Assembly: GCA_002946415.1 (NCBI GenBank)
Contig: NJPS01000067.1
Location: 868,001 to 932,000, forward strand
From: Rutstroemia sp. NJR-2017a BVV2
Taxonomy: Eukaryota > Ascomycota > Leotiomycetes > Helotiales > Rutstroemiaceae
Direction: 5' to 3'
Length of the DNA: 64,000 nt
The notes beneath the pieces are model-generated. The model was not told where the DNA came from, searched no databases, and saw only the letters and a program-made list of their open reading frames with translations. Position 1 is the first letter of the stretch. Each line of letters begins with the position of its first letter. Positions 1 through 10,658 of this stretch are shown here, piece by piece. The position numbers and the translations under genes are program-made.

Positions 1-147
1 CTAACTACCCGACCAACTTCAAAAACTTCGATATTCTCAATATCCAAATTTCATTTAAACAATCAGATATATAATTATGCTTAAGTATATATTAGTTGAC
101 AATGTGCAAATATTACTTGAACAATCAGAAGTTAGTCGGGTAGTTAG
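1..147. mobile_element. MITE-like inverted-repeat element, copy 1
   Basis: The window opens on the 20-bp terminal repeat CTAACTACCCGACCAACTTC, and its imperfect inverse complement closes the element at 128-147. The interior is AT-rich and has no coding capacity. The right end is followed by TA (148-149). The reverse complement of the whole element matches copy 2 at 29736-29881 almost base for base, so this is a dispersed non-autonomous element. TA flanks and short terminal repeats suggest a Tc1/mariner-type MITE (inference). The left flank is outside the window. Flank similarity between copies continues past the TA (148-161 here, 29722-29735 in the other copy), so the true element may be somewhat longer. 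The ATG at 77 that opens the FAD-oxidase frame lies inside it. Confidence 0.8.
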
Positions 148-1803
148 TACACCCCTTGGTGGATCAATCCTCACACATATAAATAGGTCTCAGGCTTGTC
201 AGCTACCTGCACGATGTGTGGTTTCGCCTGCATCCATCGAGGAGGTGTCTCTGGTGATGAAAGTCATCAGTTTCCTCCAAACTCCGTTTGCCGTTCGTAG
301 TGGAGGTCACTCTCCCAATCCGGAGTTCTCAAGCATTGGATCCAGCGGTATTTTGATATCCACCTCGAATTTGAACGCTATTACTGTTAGTCCCGACAAC
401 TCGGTTGCGAGCATTGGCCCAGGTCAGAGGTGGGGTGCTGTTTATGAAGCGCTTGATCCGTATGGTGTGTCGGTGGTGGGCGGTAGAATACCTCAAGTGG
501 GTGTTGCTGGCCTGATATTGGGAGGTATTTCAAATATTCTATGAAAGCAACAGGATATGTTTCGAGCTGCTAATGCATGCACTTAGGTGGTCTGTCACAT
601 TTTTCATCTGAATACGGTCTTGCTGCTGACAATGTCAAGAACTTCGAGGTAAGTCCAGGAGAGGAAACCTAATGTGTTAGCCTATGTTAACCAGAACCTG
701 AAGGTGGTACTTGCCAGCGGTGAGATCGTAAATGCAAACGCGGAAACAAACTCGGATTTGTTTTACTCCCTGAAAGGTGGAGGACCGAATTTTGGTACTT
801 ACCCATGACCACTCCGCATTCATCCCAGGGCCAGATACTAACCAACACTCTCAGGCATCGTAACAAGATTCGATCTCTACACGATTCCAGTCAAGAACAT
901 CTGGTTCCAAGCAACTGGCTACGCTATCTCTGAACTACCAAATGTCCTAGCTGCTTTCACTGAATGGCAGAAGAATGGCGCGCAAACCGATGCGAAGTCG
1001 TCTGTTCTCCTCAACATTCTGAATACTGGTATCTCTATTGGTTTGGTATATGCGGCGCCCGCGACGTACCCTGAGGCTTTCGCCCCGTTTGCTGCGATTC
1101 CTAATGGTGTTGTTGCTGTTCCTCCGACGAACTCAACCGTGTCTGTTTTGACCAGCATATTAGCTAGCTCTTTTAGCACTACGCCCGCTAGGTACGTGCA
1201 TAGACCGTATTGGTAACTTTGAAGTGAGCTTACCAGGTGATTCAGGCATTTGTATCGGTCGGCAACTAGTTTGATCGACGAAAAGCTATATAATGAGACT
1301 TCCGCATATTTCATCGACACGCTGAATGCTCTCCAAACGCAGCGGAATGTTCATGTGAATATGACATATACACTTCAGACCATTCCACCATCACTGGTTG
1401 AAGCAGGGGAGGCGCGAGGAGGAAACCCAATCGGTATTCCGTCCCAAGCCCATCAATGTATGTATCTCCCACAGACCACAAAACACACACAACCAGTCAA
1501 CTTGTAATACTAATAACCACACTAGGGTGGACAACCGTAACAGATTGGAACTCTGCGAGCGATGATAGCACTGTTATTGGCGCCGTGAAAGATATCGGAG
1601 ATTCCTTCACGAGGTTTGGTACACCTCGAAAGACAAATCTGTCGTTCGTGTATATGAACGATTGTTATGCGGATCAAAATCCTTTGGCGCAATATCCGGC
1701 TAAGAATATTGCATTTTTGAAAGAGACTGCTGGAAAGTATGATCCGAGGAGGGTATTTCAGATTTTGCAGCAAGATGGTTTTTTGTTAACGAGGGTTAGG
1801 TAG
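77..1803 (+). CDS. FAD-linked oxidoreductase (berberine-bridge-enzyme-like), 5' end disturbed
   Basis: Six exons close in frame: 77-524, 587-648, 695-794, 855-1191, 1246-1457 and 1526-1803, about 478 residues. The N-terminal half is a PCMH-type FAD-binding domain with RSGGH, the usual site of 8-alpha-histidyl FAD attachment, then a GGLSHFSSEYGLAADNV segment. In bicovalent relatives a Cys sits where this protein has His, so single covalent attachment is expected. The C-terminus has the BBE-like YDPRRVFQ motif. Such enzymes are usually secreted oligosaccharide oxidases or secondary-metabolism oxidases; the substrate cannot be read here. The first ~25 residues are translated from the MITE and show no signal peptide, whereas family members usually have one. 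Either the real first exon lies upstream of the window or the insertion truncated the gene. All downstream exons look intact. Confidence 0.8.
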
Positions 1804-2048
1804 GCTGTGTAAAGTGGATTGAGGGTTGGTTACTGTAATGGAATACTGAGCCCCCTGTGCATATTTGTTATATCCAAGGCCCATGATACGTTCTCAAAAT
1901 TGATATGTACAGCTTTAACCTGCGAATATGCCTCTAATCCTTCTTCTTCTAACTCACGAGTCACGACCTATCCCTGATTGTTTAAGTCCGGCGGAAGCTA
2001 CCCGAAAATCTCTTCCCTATTGTTCGGATCAAGCTTGACGTCCTAATT
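1804..2048. other. 3' spacer of the FAD oxidase gene
   Basis: About 245 bp of AT-rich sequence between the FAD-oxidase stop and the 18-bp minisatellite. No gene or RNA is visible. Confidence 0.5.
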
Positions 2049-2164
2049 GATACCATTGTCTAAAATGATATCATTGTCCAAAACGATATCATTATCCAAA
2101 AGGATATCATTGTCCAAAACAATATGATTGTCCAAAGTGATATCGTTGTCCAAAATGATATCAA
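2049..2164. repeat. 18-bp minisatellite, six units plus a partial
   Basis: Six consecutive 18-bp units of the form GATATCATTGTCCAAAAC start at 2049, 2067, 2085, 2103, 2121 and 2139, followed by a partial unit. Units differ by one to four substitutions, so the array is not newly formed. The length is a multiple of three, but the + strand frame has stops and no gene model includes it. Confidence 0.9.
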
Positions 2165-2257
2165 GTAATAGATTACTAACTCTGTTACATCCACCGCCAT
2201 CACTCACCTTAACGAGTTTAGAATCGATATACTGTTAGCAAGTTCTTAATAAGGATT

Positions 2258-2428
2258 AGTTTTGTTGCATGTCTTAGTCAATATTTGCAAACAAAAAAAA
2301 CGAGTTTTGTTGTATGTCTTGGCCAAAAATTGCAGACAAATTGCACTCACAAACTTTTTGAAGACTGGAGCTGGGGACATTACCCCCCAAACAAAACATC
2401 TACCCAGCCTTGACGGGAGATGTTTTGT
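2258..2428. repeat. Diverged tandem duplication and adjacent hairpin
   Basis: Two diverged copies of a ~45-bp segment starting AGTTTTGTTG lie at about 2258-2302 and 2303-2345. They are followed by an inverted repeat at about 2391-2427 with arms ACAAAACATCT / AGATGTTTTGT and a pairing CCC/GGG inside. The structure is typical of remnants of repetitive DNA. No protein is supported here. Confidence 0.6.
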
Positions 2429-2641
2429 GAAGAAAAAAAGAGAAAGAATTGTGGTAGAAGAGGAACCTTTAATACACCAATTTGGAGCTAAGGAATGATG
2501 AAACATATATAATGAAGTATTCCACATATATATGCTTGCCTGCTTCACTTGATTGGTCCAATGGAATATGGAATTCGACCCGAAATGGCATTGAGAGGGA
2601 AATAAGAAGACAGCGATGTACTACCCCAGGCCCCAGGAGGC

Positions 2642-2974
2642 TGTTGGAACTTGGAAGTGCTGAAAATGGGGAGGAGCAGGATGAGAGTGGAAATAAGAAG
2701 TTTATGATCAATCTGGTATTTGAGAGTTCAGGAACTGCTCAGCGGACATCAAACACCTTGGTTCTCCCAGAGATGAGGCGCAAGGTGTATATCTTGGATT
2801 CTTGACGTCGAGAGGTAGAAGAAGTGGTGACCACAGAATTTGTTTTGCCATTCCAGGGGATTTAATCACCTTGTTTCTCACCAATATCGATACCTCATTC
2901 ATTTTAGTTCGAGAACGCTGTCCCCAAGTAATTGTCTATTTAGAGTTCTGATCGCTCAAATAAAGATTACAACA
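2642..2974 (+). repeat. Possible solo LTR (weak)
   Basis: The segment begins TGTTGGAACTTGG, like many Copia-type LTRs, and ends ATTACAACA after an AATAAA-like box, giving TGTTG...CAACA ends over ~333 bp. I see no target-site duplication, no primer-binding site and no second copy in the window, so this rests only on end motifs and length. Confidence 0.2.
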
Positions 2975-3101
2975 TCGTCAAACAAGGGTGCGCCAACGAT
3001 CCATGGATACTTTCTTCCATATCTTTGTAATCTACAAAACCAGCATTCCCCTCATCTTAATACCGATCCCAGCAAAAACAAAACAGTAAACTCTAGAGCT
3101 A

Positions 3102-3434
3102 TGCCTCAGCGAAATAAACCCAAAGTAGCTGGAGAAGTACAGATCGAGCTAAACGGCGTCGATGATAAGACTGAAAATCAAGTCTACGTATGGTTGCAGA
3201 ATGACCATATCCTGCACCAAAAATTCCACAAACGTTCCTTCTCTAGCACCCATTGCGCATGCTATCCGTGCAGCATCCGTAATTCTGACCAGTTTGAATC
3301 ACTTCTCTCATACCACACCCTCCCCCCCAAACGTCCCTATTACAATCACTTCAACTGACAAGATCGCTGGGTATCCACGAACGTATGCATTTATTTTTTT
3401 ATACGAAGCTGATCACGTATTCGAGTTGTCGTAG
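3102..3434 (+). pseudogene. Unrecognised ORF pair, possible degraded gene
   Basis: An ATG at 3102 opens a frame whose first ~30 residues look protein-like (MPQRNKPKVAGEVQIEL...). A second frame, open to a stop at 3434, carries a coherent stretch containing APIAHAIRAASVILTSLNHF. No intron of matching phase joins them: every candidate donor in the first frame is phase 0 while the acceptor near 3245 needs phase 1. It may be a frameshifted relic, or neither frame may be real. I do not recognise the family. Confidence 0.25.
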
Positions 3435-4125
3435 TAAGAGCTTGCGTTTGTTCCTTGCGAAGAAAGAGAAAGCGAAATGAGAGAGATGCTGCTCGCGTAC
3501 GAGGGAGGCTGGAAGTGGGTGCATGTCCCTCTCGTCGCACGACCAGTGCCCAAATAGAATCCAAATCTCCTTTCTTCTTTTTCTAAAGAACTACACTGGT
3601 GGAGACCACTGAGACCCGAGCGCAAGTAGCGTACAGGCGGAGCCAGGTTATCTGAAACGTTGTTATGATGCTTTGCCCGGTGATGTTAATCAGGTCAGAG
3701 GATTGCAGTTGTTTTACAAGTTGACGTGCCATTGTAAACCTTGATGCACCCAGTCCTTTCGAGTTGTATTTATCGCTCAGTCCTGTATCATTCAGTCTAC
3801 CGTCCAAAATTTGTGCCAACAATCTGTGAGTGCTTCGTGCTCTTCGGCTCGGGAAAGACTGGCCGATGTGTGGTCAGGTTTTCCGGTGTAGAAATAACAA
3901 GCCGACAATAATATCTGAAAGACATTTGGACAATGCAAATGTCATAATATCTTGGAGTCTTTGGGATATTTGTTTGATGATAGTATTCAGCTGTATTTTA
4001 TTGTCCCAAATCGGCCCTTTTCCAAGTCGAAGAATGCATGATACTGAGATGGGACACCTGGTAAACGAAAAGCGAGTTGCCACTTCAGGAGACGAACTCA
4101 TTGATACTACATCAGCGAGATATCC
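3435..4125. other. Gene-free spacer
   Basis: About 690 bp between the doubtful ORFs and the 3' end of the 2EXR gene. Short frames exist on both strands, but none has recognisable content. Nothing further seen. Confidence 0.4.
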
Positions 4126-5358
4126 TCACAGCCCATCCAGTAAAGCCACCACATCTCGATCAAGGCCATCTCCTACGAAGTAATCAAAATCGTTCCGATC
4201 ATTTGGATTGACCCACCAACATCCACTCTGGTGCTTCCTCTCATATACTGCAGCTTCGTGCAGCAGTCGCTTTTCCTCGCGAACGGTCGTGACCACTTTA
4301 TACTCAATCTCGGGGAATTTGCCATCCCAATCAGGCTGTCTGCGCTTCCAGTATTTGAAAGTTTTTTCCATCATGCCACCCGTGATCAGTTTCACTCCTG
4401 GGATATATTTGAAAGAGTGCACCTTATTATCAATTCGATACCCATCAACTCGTATGTCTCCCAGTGTGTCAACTGAAGTGTTCATGAACTTCAAGTCACA
4501 ATAACCTGCGGCGTTCGGGTTTGTTGTTGTATTGTGGTACTCCTCCGAAACAATAATCAGTCTTTTGAGATTTGGACAGCTCCGATCTATGCTTGATAAG
4601 AGATTGTACAGGACCTTAACGCAATGGGGATTGCCAGGATCATCAGTGTAACTCGATGAAGCTCTTGAAGACCATTTTACAGCAAGATTTTGCACATTCG
4701 CAAGTTCGTCACGTAAGAAAATTGATTGCATCAGGATCGAAAGTGATTGGGTCGCTCCGTAAGGCAAGTAAAGAATATCCTCTTTATAATCAAAAAAAGT
4801 CTGCGGTATCGCGCCGAGAGAGCCGAATGTCTTAGCAATCCTGATGCTAGCAGCCATGTGTGCTTCACGGCATGCTAGCATTGAGGTCGGGATTGCCGTC
4901 GATGGCTGAAATCCATACAGGGTCGCGGGACGCCGACGCCCTGGCTCTTGAGGTATAGCATCCGGGTCAAGGCGCTCGATGTTGCGTAAAATCCTTTTCT
5001 GCTTCCTACGCCAAGGCCGTTCTTCTACGATGGTTGGATTCCAACCGTCGACGTAATCTTCCCAATAATTTTCCCCTTCGGAATAGTATGAGTATTCCCC
5101 CACCTCGGCATCGAGTCTTATTATATCTTCAGCATCGAAATCTGGCGCATCATAGTCATCTTCGCATTCATCTATTGCTTTGTCGGACGACACTCTCCTC
5201 CACCATCTGAGCTCGGGTTCTGTAGCCTGCTCTGCCACGCGTAATTTGACAATTCTTGGATCTGGCAAGCTGAATTGCCAGATCAATATGCGCAGCTCTA
5301 TGGGTAGCTTGCTGAAAAGGGTGAACGTCGCTTGGGATGAAGTATTCTGATTGCTCAT
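4126..5358 (-). CDS. 2EXR-domain protein
   Basis: A single uninterrupted frame of 410 residues. Residues ~12-40 read FTLFSKLPIELRILIWQFSL..., the hallmark opening of the fungal 2EXR family (PF20150), a region resembling an F-box-like helical motif. It is followed by an acidic stretch (~60-105) and a basic RRKQKR patch. The family is greatly expanded in filamentous ascomycetes and its biochemical role is unknown; F-box-like adaptor function is often suggested but not shown. The start was chosen at the ATG 11 residues before the domain. No signal peptide or membrane segment is visible. The gene stands alone between repeat-rich DNA and the beta-glucosidase promoter, a usual setting for this accessory family. 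Confidence 0.85.
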   Translation of the reverse strand: MSNQNTSSQATFTLFSKLPIELRILIWQFSLPDPRIVKLRVAEQATEPELRWWRRVSSDKAIDECEDDYDAPDFDAEDIIRLDAEVGEYSYYSEGENYWEDYVDGWNPTIVEERPWRRKQKRILRNIERLDPDAIPQEPGRRRPATLYGFQPSTAIPTSMLACREAHMAASIRIAKTFGSLGAIPQTFFDYKEDILYLPYGATQSLSILMQSIFLRDELANVQNLAVKWSSRASSSYTDDPGNPHCVKVLYNLLSSIDRSCPNLKRLIIVSEEYHNTTTNPNAAGYCDLKFMNTSVDTLGDIRVDGYRIDNKVHSFKYIPGVKLITGGMMEKTFKYWKRRQPDWDGKFPEIEYKVVTTVREEKRLLHEAAVYERKHQSGCWWVNPNDRNDFDYFVGDGLDRDVVALLDGL

Positions 5359-6600
5359 TGTGCGCTAACGCTTCTGACATTTTGGATTAGTAAATTGATC
5401 CACAATTGCAAGCTAGAATGTCAGATTTACCTTGCGGACACATTGCTATGGCTGGCTTTCCATCAAAAACGATTTCTATGTGCCGTTAGGCCGACAACAT
5501 CGTCATTTTTGGCATACCAAAGGACTGCTGAAGTGCTCGACGCGTGTTCGGGTTGGATTGACGATGTTGAGTGCCGAAGTATTACCGGATCCATTTTAAA
5601 TTTCAAAAGGAAGAAATCCGCAAAACTCTCCACACATCTCAACCCCATGGGACGCAGAAACGTTTTCTTTGCGATGAACAATACCAACAGCTACTACCCC
5701 CACGACAACCAAAGAAGATCCATCTTTTAAAGGGCCATATTTGCTCTGTAAAATACTTGTCTTGTATTAAGCAGTATATTAAATAGCTAAAGACTGTTGT
5801 GTGGTAGTCAACAGGTTACTACGCTCCTATGATGCGCTTGAAAACTTGCGCTGCTGAGCCTCACAGTCACCACAGCACGATACCGGGGTTGACAGACACG
5901 ATGTGCAGAACAATGACATGATTCAGGTAGAAGTGCTTGCACGCGACTGTATGATTCCGCTCCGTAAGTCGCTCCTCCACACTGACTAAAGTACGAAGTA
6001 CGAGTAAGTACTACCAATGGGCCTATGTGTGGGTCTTGGTCCGAACTCCTCTACTTACCCGGTTCTCCTCGAGGTTCCATGATTCCATCCCACCATTCGC
6101 CTCTTCTTTGCTACCGCACCCATCTTTGGTGGACCCGCTAGATATCCAGTCTCCGGAGTTCAAGCTCTGACTTGTGGAGCGGAACGAATTGTCGGCATCG
6201 AGTGTCGTTTGCAATACGGTGGAGGGAACCCAAGTGGTGGCACCATCACGACGATGATGAGGTTTGCTACCCATCCAGATGTGTCCCCGTCCCATTTTTG
6301 TCCGCAGTAGCTTTCGGGCAACATACCAAATGAAAGCATGAAGTAGTATTCATTCATGGCTAGGGGTGCAATCAACGGACAAAGAGCGGAGCGCAAGTGC
6401 GCTCTTCTCGGAAAACCTGCACTTTGTTGGCGGTCATTGTATCATATCGGAATGGACAATTGCCGATTTCACGAAGACAACAGATTTAGTTAGCAGTGCA
6501 TTCTAATGCTTCATGATGAATAGTACTCAAATTCAATTCTACATTATTTGCTTACAATTTGTTACAAATTCTATTCGGATCCTCGGACGGCTAGAAGAGA
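5359..6600. other. Gene-free spacer upstream of the beta-glucosidase promoter
   Basis: About 1.2 kb between the divergent 2EXR and GH3 genes. Short frames on both strands have no recognisable sequence. A local run of GTACGAAGTACGAGTAAGTAC type lies near 5990-6010. Nothing else supported. Confidence 0.4.
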
Positions 6601-7025
6601 GTTTGCACACCAAAATTTAAATATGAATCCCCACGAGTGAGTAAGATTCAAAGTATCACGAGTTCCCCAAACTCCACACTTCAAGGTACAATGGAATGGG
6701 GTTCCTTGAGCTCCCCCAGATACAGGCAAAGGTGGGATTGCCTCAATTTGGGGTAAAATTCGGTAATTGAACTATACCCGCGGGGACTCTGGGTCTGGGA
6801 CTTGCTCCTCCACCTTTGGGGAAATCCTGCACCCGCAATGCTAATGGAAATAAACAATGACGTTTTGTTTCCGCTACTTGGATCTTCCGCTGCTTCTCCT
6901 AAACATCGGCATAAGGAGGAGCAATCCCAAAGAAAAATAATTCCCCGAACTTATCCCGTGGGAGGTCTATAAGTGGAAGATTTCTCTAATGGAAAGAGTT
7001 CAGTAGCTTCAGCAGACAGTTCTAA
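6601..7025 (+). promoter_or_regulatory. Putative GH3 promoter with CreA-like sites and TATA box
   Basis: Five matches to the CreA consensus SYGGRG (either strand) lie within ~190 bp: 6629-6634 (CCCCAC), 6672-6677 (CTCCAC), 6714-6719 (CCCCAG), 6780-6785 (GCGGGG) and 6808-6813 (CTCCAC). A TATAAG box at 6968-6973 lies 58 bp before the ATG. Clustered CreA sites before a cellulolytic gene are the known pattern of carbon catabolite repression in ascomycetes. Function here is inferred, and the consensus is short enough for some chance matches. Confidence 0.4.
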
Positions 7026-9878
7026 ATGGCGCGTCTACGAGATCTTCTTCCAGTCATTGCTGGCTGCATTGCCTCTGTTAATGCCCAGGCATGGGACCAT
7101 TCTTTGTTCGAGACATCTCCTCCAGTCTATCCTACCCGTATGTTGTCCTTCTCCTCCTCGAACGCTCCAACTTCTAGCACGTGCCTGAAGCTTAACGGAT
7201 TGATCACATTCAATAAAATCATTCTATCATTCCTATTCATTTTAAGCTGTGAATTGGCTAACATACTCGCTAGCGGAAACTCAAGGACTAGGGTGGGAGG
7301 TGGCTTTGACTAAGGCAAATGCCTTCTTGGGTAATCTAACTTTGGAGGAGAAGGCGTCACTCTTGACAGGAGCTAATGGACCTTGTGTTGGGTAAGTGTC
7401 AAGATGTTATCTCACATAGAATATCCAAAGTCTGAAACTGGCCGATGGGTTGGTAGAACCACGTGAACCTGCTAACCGAGGTTTTAGCAACATTGCCCCT
7501 ATTCCACGTGTTGGCTTCAAGGGGCTCTGCCTGCAGGATGGGCCATTGTCTCTGCGACAATCAGACTATGCTACCGTCTTTCCTGCTGGTCTCACTAGTG
7601 CGGCATCTTTCGACCGCGACCTTATCCACACTCGAGGCAAGTATCTGGGTGAAGAATTCAGGGGCAAGGGCGTGCATGTGTTCTTAGGTCCTGTAGCCGG
7701 ACCTCTAGGAAGAAGTGCTATGGCTGGTAGAAACTGGGAGGGCTTCTCACCTGATCCTTATCTCACTGGTGTTGCCATGGAAGAGACTATCGTTGGTGTC
7801 CAGTCTCAAGGTGTTCAAGCTAGCGCCAAACATTTCCTTGCGTATGAGTACGTACTACCGACAACGCTTTAGATGCTTTACATTACTGACTGCCGCTAGA
7901 CAAGAAACACAGAGAAACACTCAGAATATCTTTGATGCCAACTGGTATCCTAATGATACTCAACAGATGTCAGTGTCCGCCAACGTGGAAGACCGAACTA
8001 TCCACGAGTTGTATATGTGGCCATTCTACAATGCTGTAAGGGCTGGCGTAAGTAACGTCATGTGTTCGTACAATAGGGTCAATGGATCCTATGCCTGCCA
8101 GAATTCCAAGCTTTTGAACGGTTTACTGAAGACAGAGTTGGGACACCAGGGATATGTGGTGTCAGATTGGATGGGAACGCATGCAGGTGTTGCCTCCGCA
8201 AACGCTGGGTAAGTAGATTCTCTGCCATCTCGTTTTTGAACCCTTTTCACTGCCAGATTCCAAAACTTCAGATAACTAATATTTTCATAGTCTTGAAATG
8301 ACTATGCCCGGTGCTGAGTGGTGGGACCCAATGGGTCCAGGCATTCCTACTTACTTCGGAGCCAACCTTACTGCTGCTGTCAACAATGGATCAGTCACCG
8401 AAAGCCGCATCAACGACATGGTTCTCCGTGTTATGACTCCATACTTTTTCCTCGGACAAGATAAAGATGATTTCCCCCTTCTTGACCCCTCCATGGGTAC
8501 TTACCCACAGGTGAACTCATTTAACAGTCCGGCTGTCTGGCTTACGAACTGGACCGACTCGTTGGGCTCTTCTGATCGTGATGTACGTGGAAACCACAGT
8601 TTATTGGTTCGTGAGCTTGGAGCTGCAGGAACTGTGCTTCTTAAGAACACCAACCATGCCCTTCCCCTGAAAGCTCCTAAGCGTATTGGGATTTTCGGCA
8701 ATGCTGCTGGTGACCTGACTACCGGTCCTTTTTTATCAAACAACTACGATTATGGATATATAGCTGTTGGAGGTGGGTCCGGCACTGGGCGCTTCAGTCA
8801 GAGCGTCTCGCCTCTCGAAGCTCTCAAGGCACGTGGACGTCAGGATAAGTCATTGGTTCAATACATCTTGAACAACACGCAGTTGGTCAATGGCGGTTAC
8901 GCTAGCGTAATCTATCCACCTCCAGATGTCTGCCTCGTCTTCCTCAAGACCTGGGGCTCCGAAGGAGAGGACCGAACATCCTTACACGTTGACTGGAACG
9001 GTGATGAAGTTGTCGCACAAGTTGCATCAAACTGTAGCAACACTGTCGTGATCACCCAAGCTGCTGGCCTTAACGTTATGCCTTGGGCCAATCACGAAAA
9101 TGTTACCGCAATCCTTGCTACCCATCTTGCAGGAGACGAAATCGGCAACAGCTTGGTTGACATTTTATATGGAGACTACAACCCATCTGGGTAAGTGACA
9201 TTCTTGCAATCATTGTGATTTCTACAGTCATTGTGCTTGTGATTATTAGCATCTCATTAACATTACTTTAGCCATCTTCCCTACACTATTGCATATCAGC
9301 AAGAGGACTACGACTTCGCCCCCATAACCAGCTCTGTGAACTCTACTGATCCTAATGCTTGGCAAGCTGATTTCACGGAACGTCTGCTCATTGACTACCG
9401 GTACTTTGACTATCACAACATTTCCGTTCTTTACGAATTTGGTTTCGGTCTCAGCTACACAACATTCGAGTTGTCCGGCATTCAAATCACCCCAGCCTCT
9501 AACCAAACTCTATCCCCTACCCCCGCAGTCAGCAACCAGACCGCCCCTGGTGGAGCCGAAGACCTCTGGACCACTGTCTACACCGTCAGCACCAGCGTAT
9601 CCAACACCGGTAACCTAACTGGTGCCGCTGTTCCTCAACTTTACATCACTATCCCCGACGCCGAAGCCTCAGGAACCCCACCAAAGCAACTCCGTGGTTT
9701 CGAGAAGGTCAGCCTCACAGCTGGAGAGAAGAAACCCGTCGACTTCAACCTGATGAGAAGAGATATCTCGATCTGGGATGTGGAGTTGCAACAATGGAGA
9801 ATTCCATCTGGCCAATTTGAGGTCAAGATTGGTTTCTCGTCGAGAGACTTGAGAGTGGTGGGAACTTTCACTGTTTAA
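7026..9878 (+). CDS. Secreted GH3 beta-glucosidase
   Basis: Six exons in phase: 7026-7137, 7274-7391, 7488-7847, 7900-8208, 8291-9190 and 9272-9878, 801 residues. A signal peptide ([14 protein letters not shown], ~residues 7-20) precedes [16 protein letters not shown], the standard start of fungal family-3 beta-glucosidases. The catalytic nucleophile lies in [12 protein letters not shown] (Asp near residue 285). KHF in [18 protein letters not shown] is the substrate-binding Lys-His region. The second alpha/beta domain follows, then the fibronectin-III-like end. The enzyme hydrolyses cellobiose and other beta-glucosides from the non-reducing end outside the cell. The length is slightly below the 850-870 of the Aspergillus type but complete. 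Nothing is broken. The CreA-like sites upstream suggest glucose repression. Confidence 0.95.
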
Positions 9879-10658
9879 GTAATGTTGATGAATTTATGAA
9901 TGTATGAATGATTTATGTACTACGATCTGAGGGAAGACGGACGAGCGCAGAATAATATACATAATTACATCATTGAATTATTTGTTACTGATTGCATCTT
10001 GATGAATGGGGATCTGAATTACTTACAGAGTGGTTAACATTACTATACCGATTTCAGGTAATGGCAGCGCTTAAAATGTTGATACTGTCCCGGAAAATAT
10101 CAGCAGGCGTGATTCACAAGCTGTAAAATTTCGAATCATCGATTTTTCATTTTCCGCCGTGCATCTCAAAAGTTTATTAACCATATAGATTATTCGACAT
10201 TTGGAAGCTGTTCAACGACTTGGTGCAACTCCTAGAGAATTCTTGAGTCCTTCAGCATACGGACAGTGGTAGTGGTGATGGGTATCGAAGAAATGGCGGG
10301 CATGAAAGAAGTGAAGATACGGACCATCATACGGTGGTTTCAAAGTTCCAATCCATGACATGACATATAATACCTTCAGATCAGAGCAATACGTCGTCCC
10401 ATTCGTAAATATCATGCAATGACTCTTCAACTTCTTCGACATCACTCTGCGACATCCTTCTTCGGCATCAACTCCTTGTAAACATCCATCCAAAATTTAG
10501 TCCATCGTGCAATGCGGGGTAAGGTTACCGGGTCCCGCGGACCAATTCCGCGCCCTCCACAACCCTCCCCCTCCATAAACCACTTACCTACTTACAACAA
10601 AAGCCATAATTACAGACATTCAACCTCAAGTAAATACAAGCACTACAGCTAGCAAACA
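9879..10658. other. Spacer between GH3 and the dehydrogenase
   Basis: About 780 bp. It holds a 93-codon open stretch on the - strand (10212-10493) with no clear family and no ATG at its first codon, otherwise 3' and promoter DNA. A pyrimidine- and adenine-rich stretch just before 10659 fits the dehydrogenase core promoter/5' UTR. Confidence 0.4.

Noticed and set aside
5808..6396. Several open frames of 60-90 codons on the - strand
   Set aside because: They overlap each other in different frames, lack family features and fit random expectation in a GC-moderate spacer.
10212..10493. 93-codon open stretch on the - strand with Cys/His-rich content
   Set aside because: It does not begin with ATG, has no recognisable family and sits in a normal intergenic position; length alone is not evidence.
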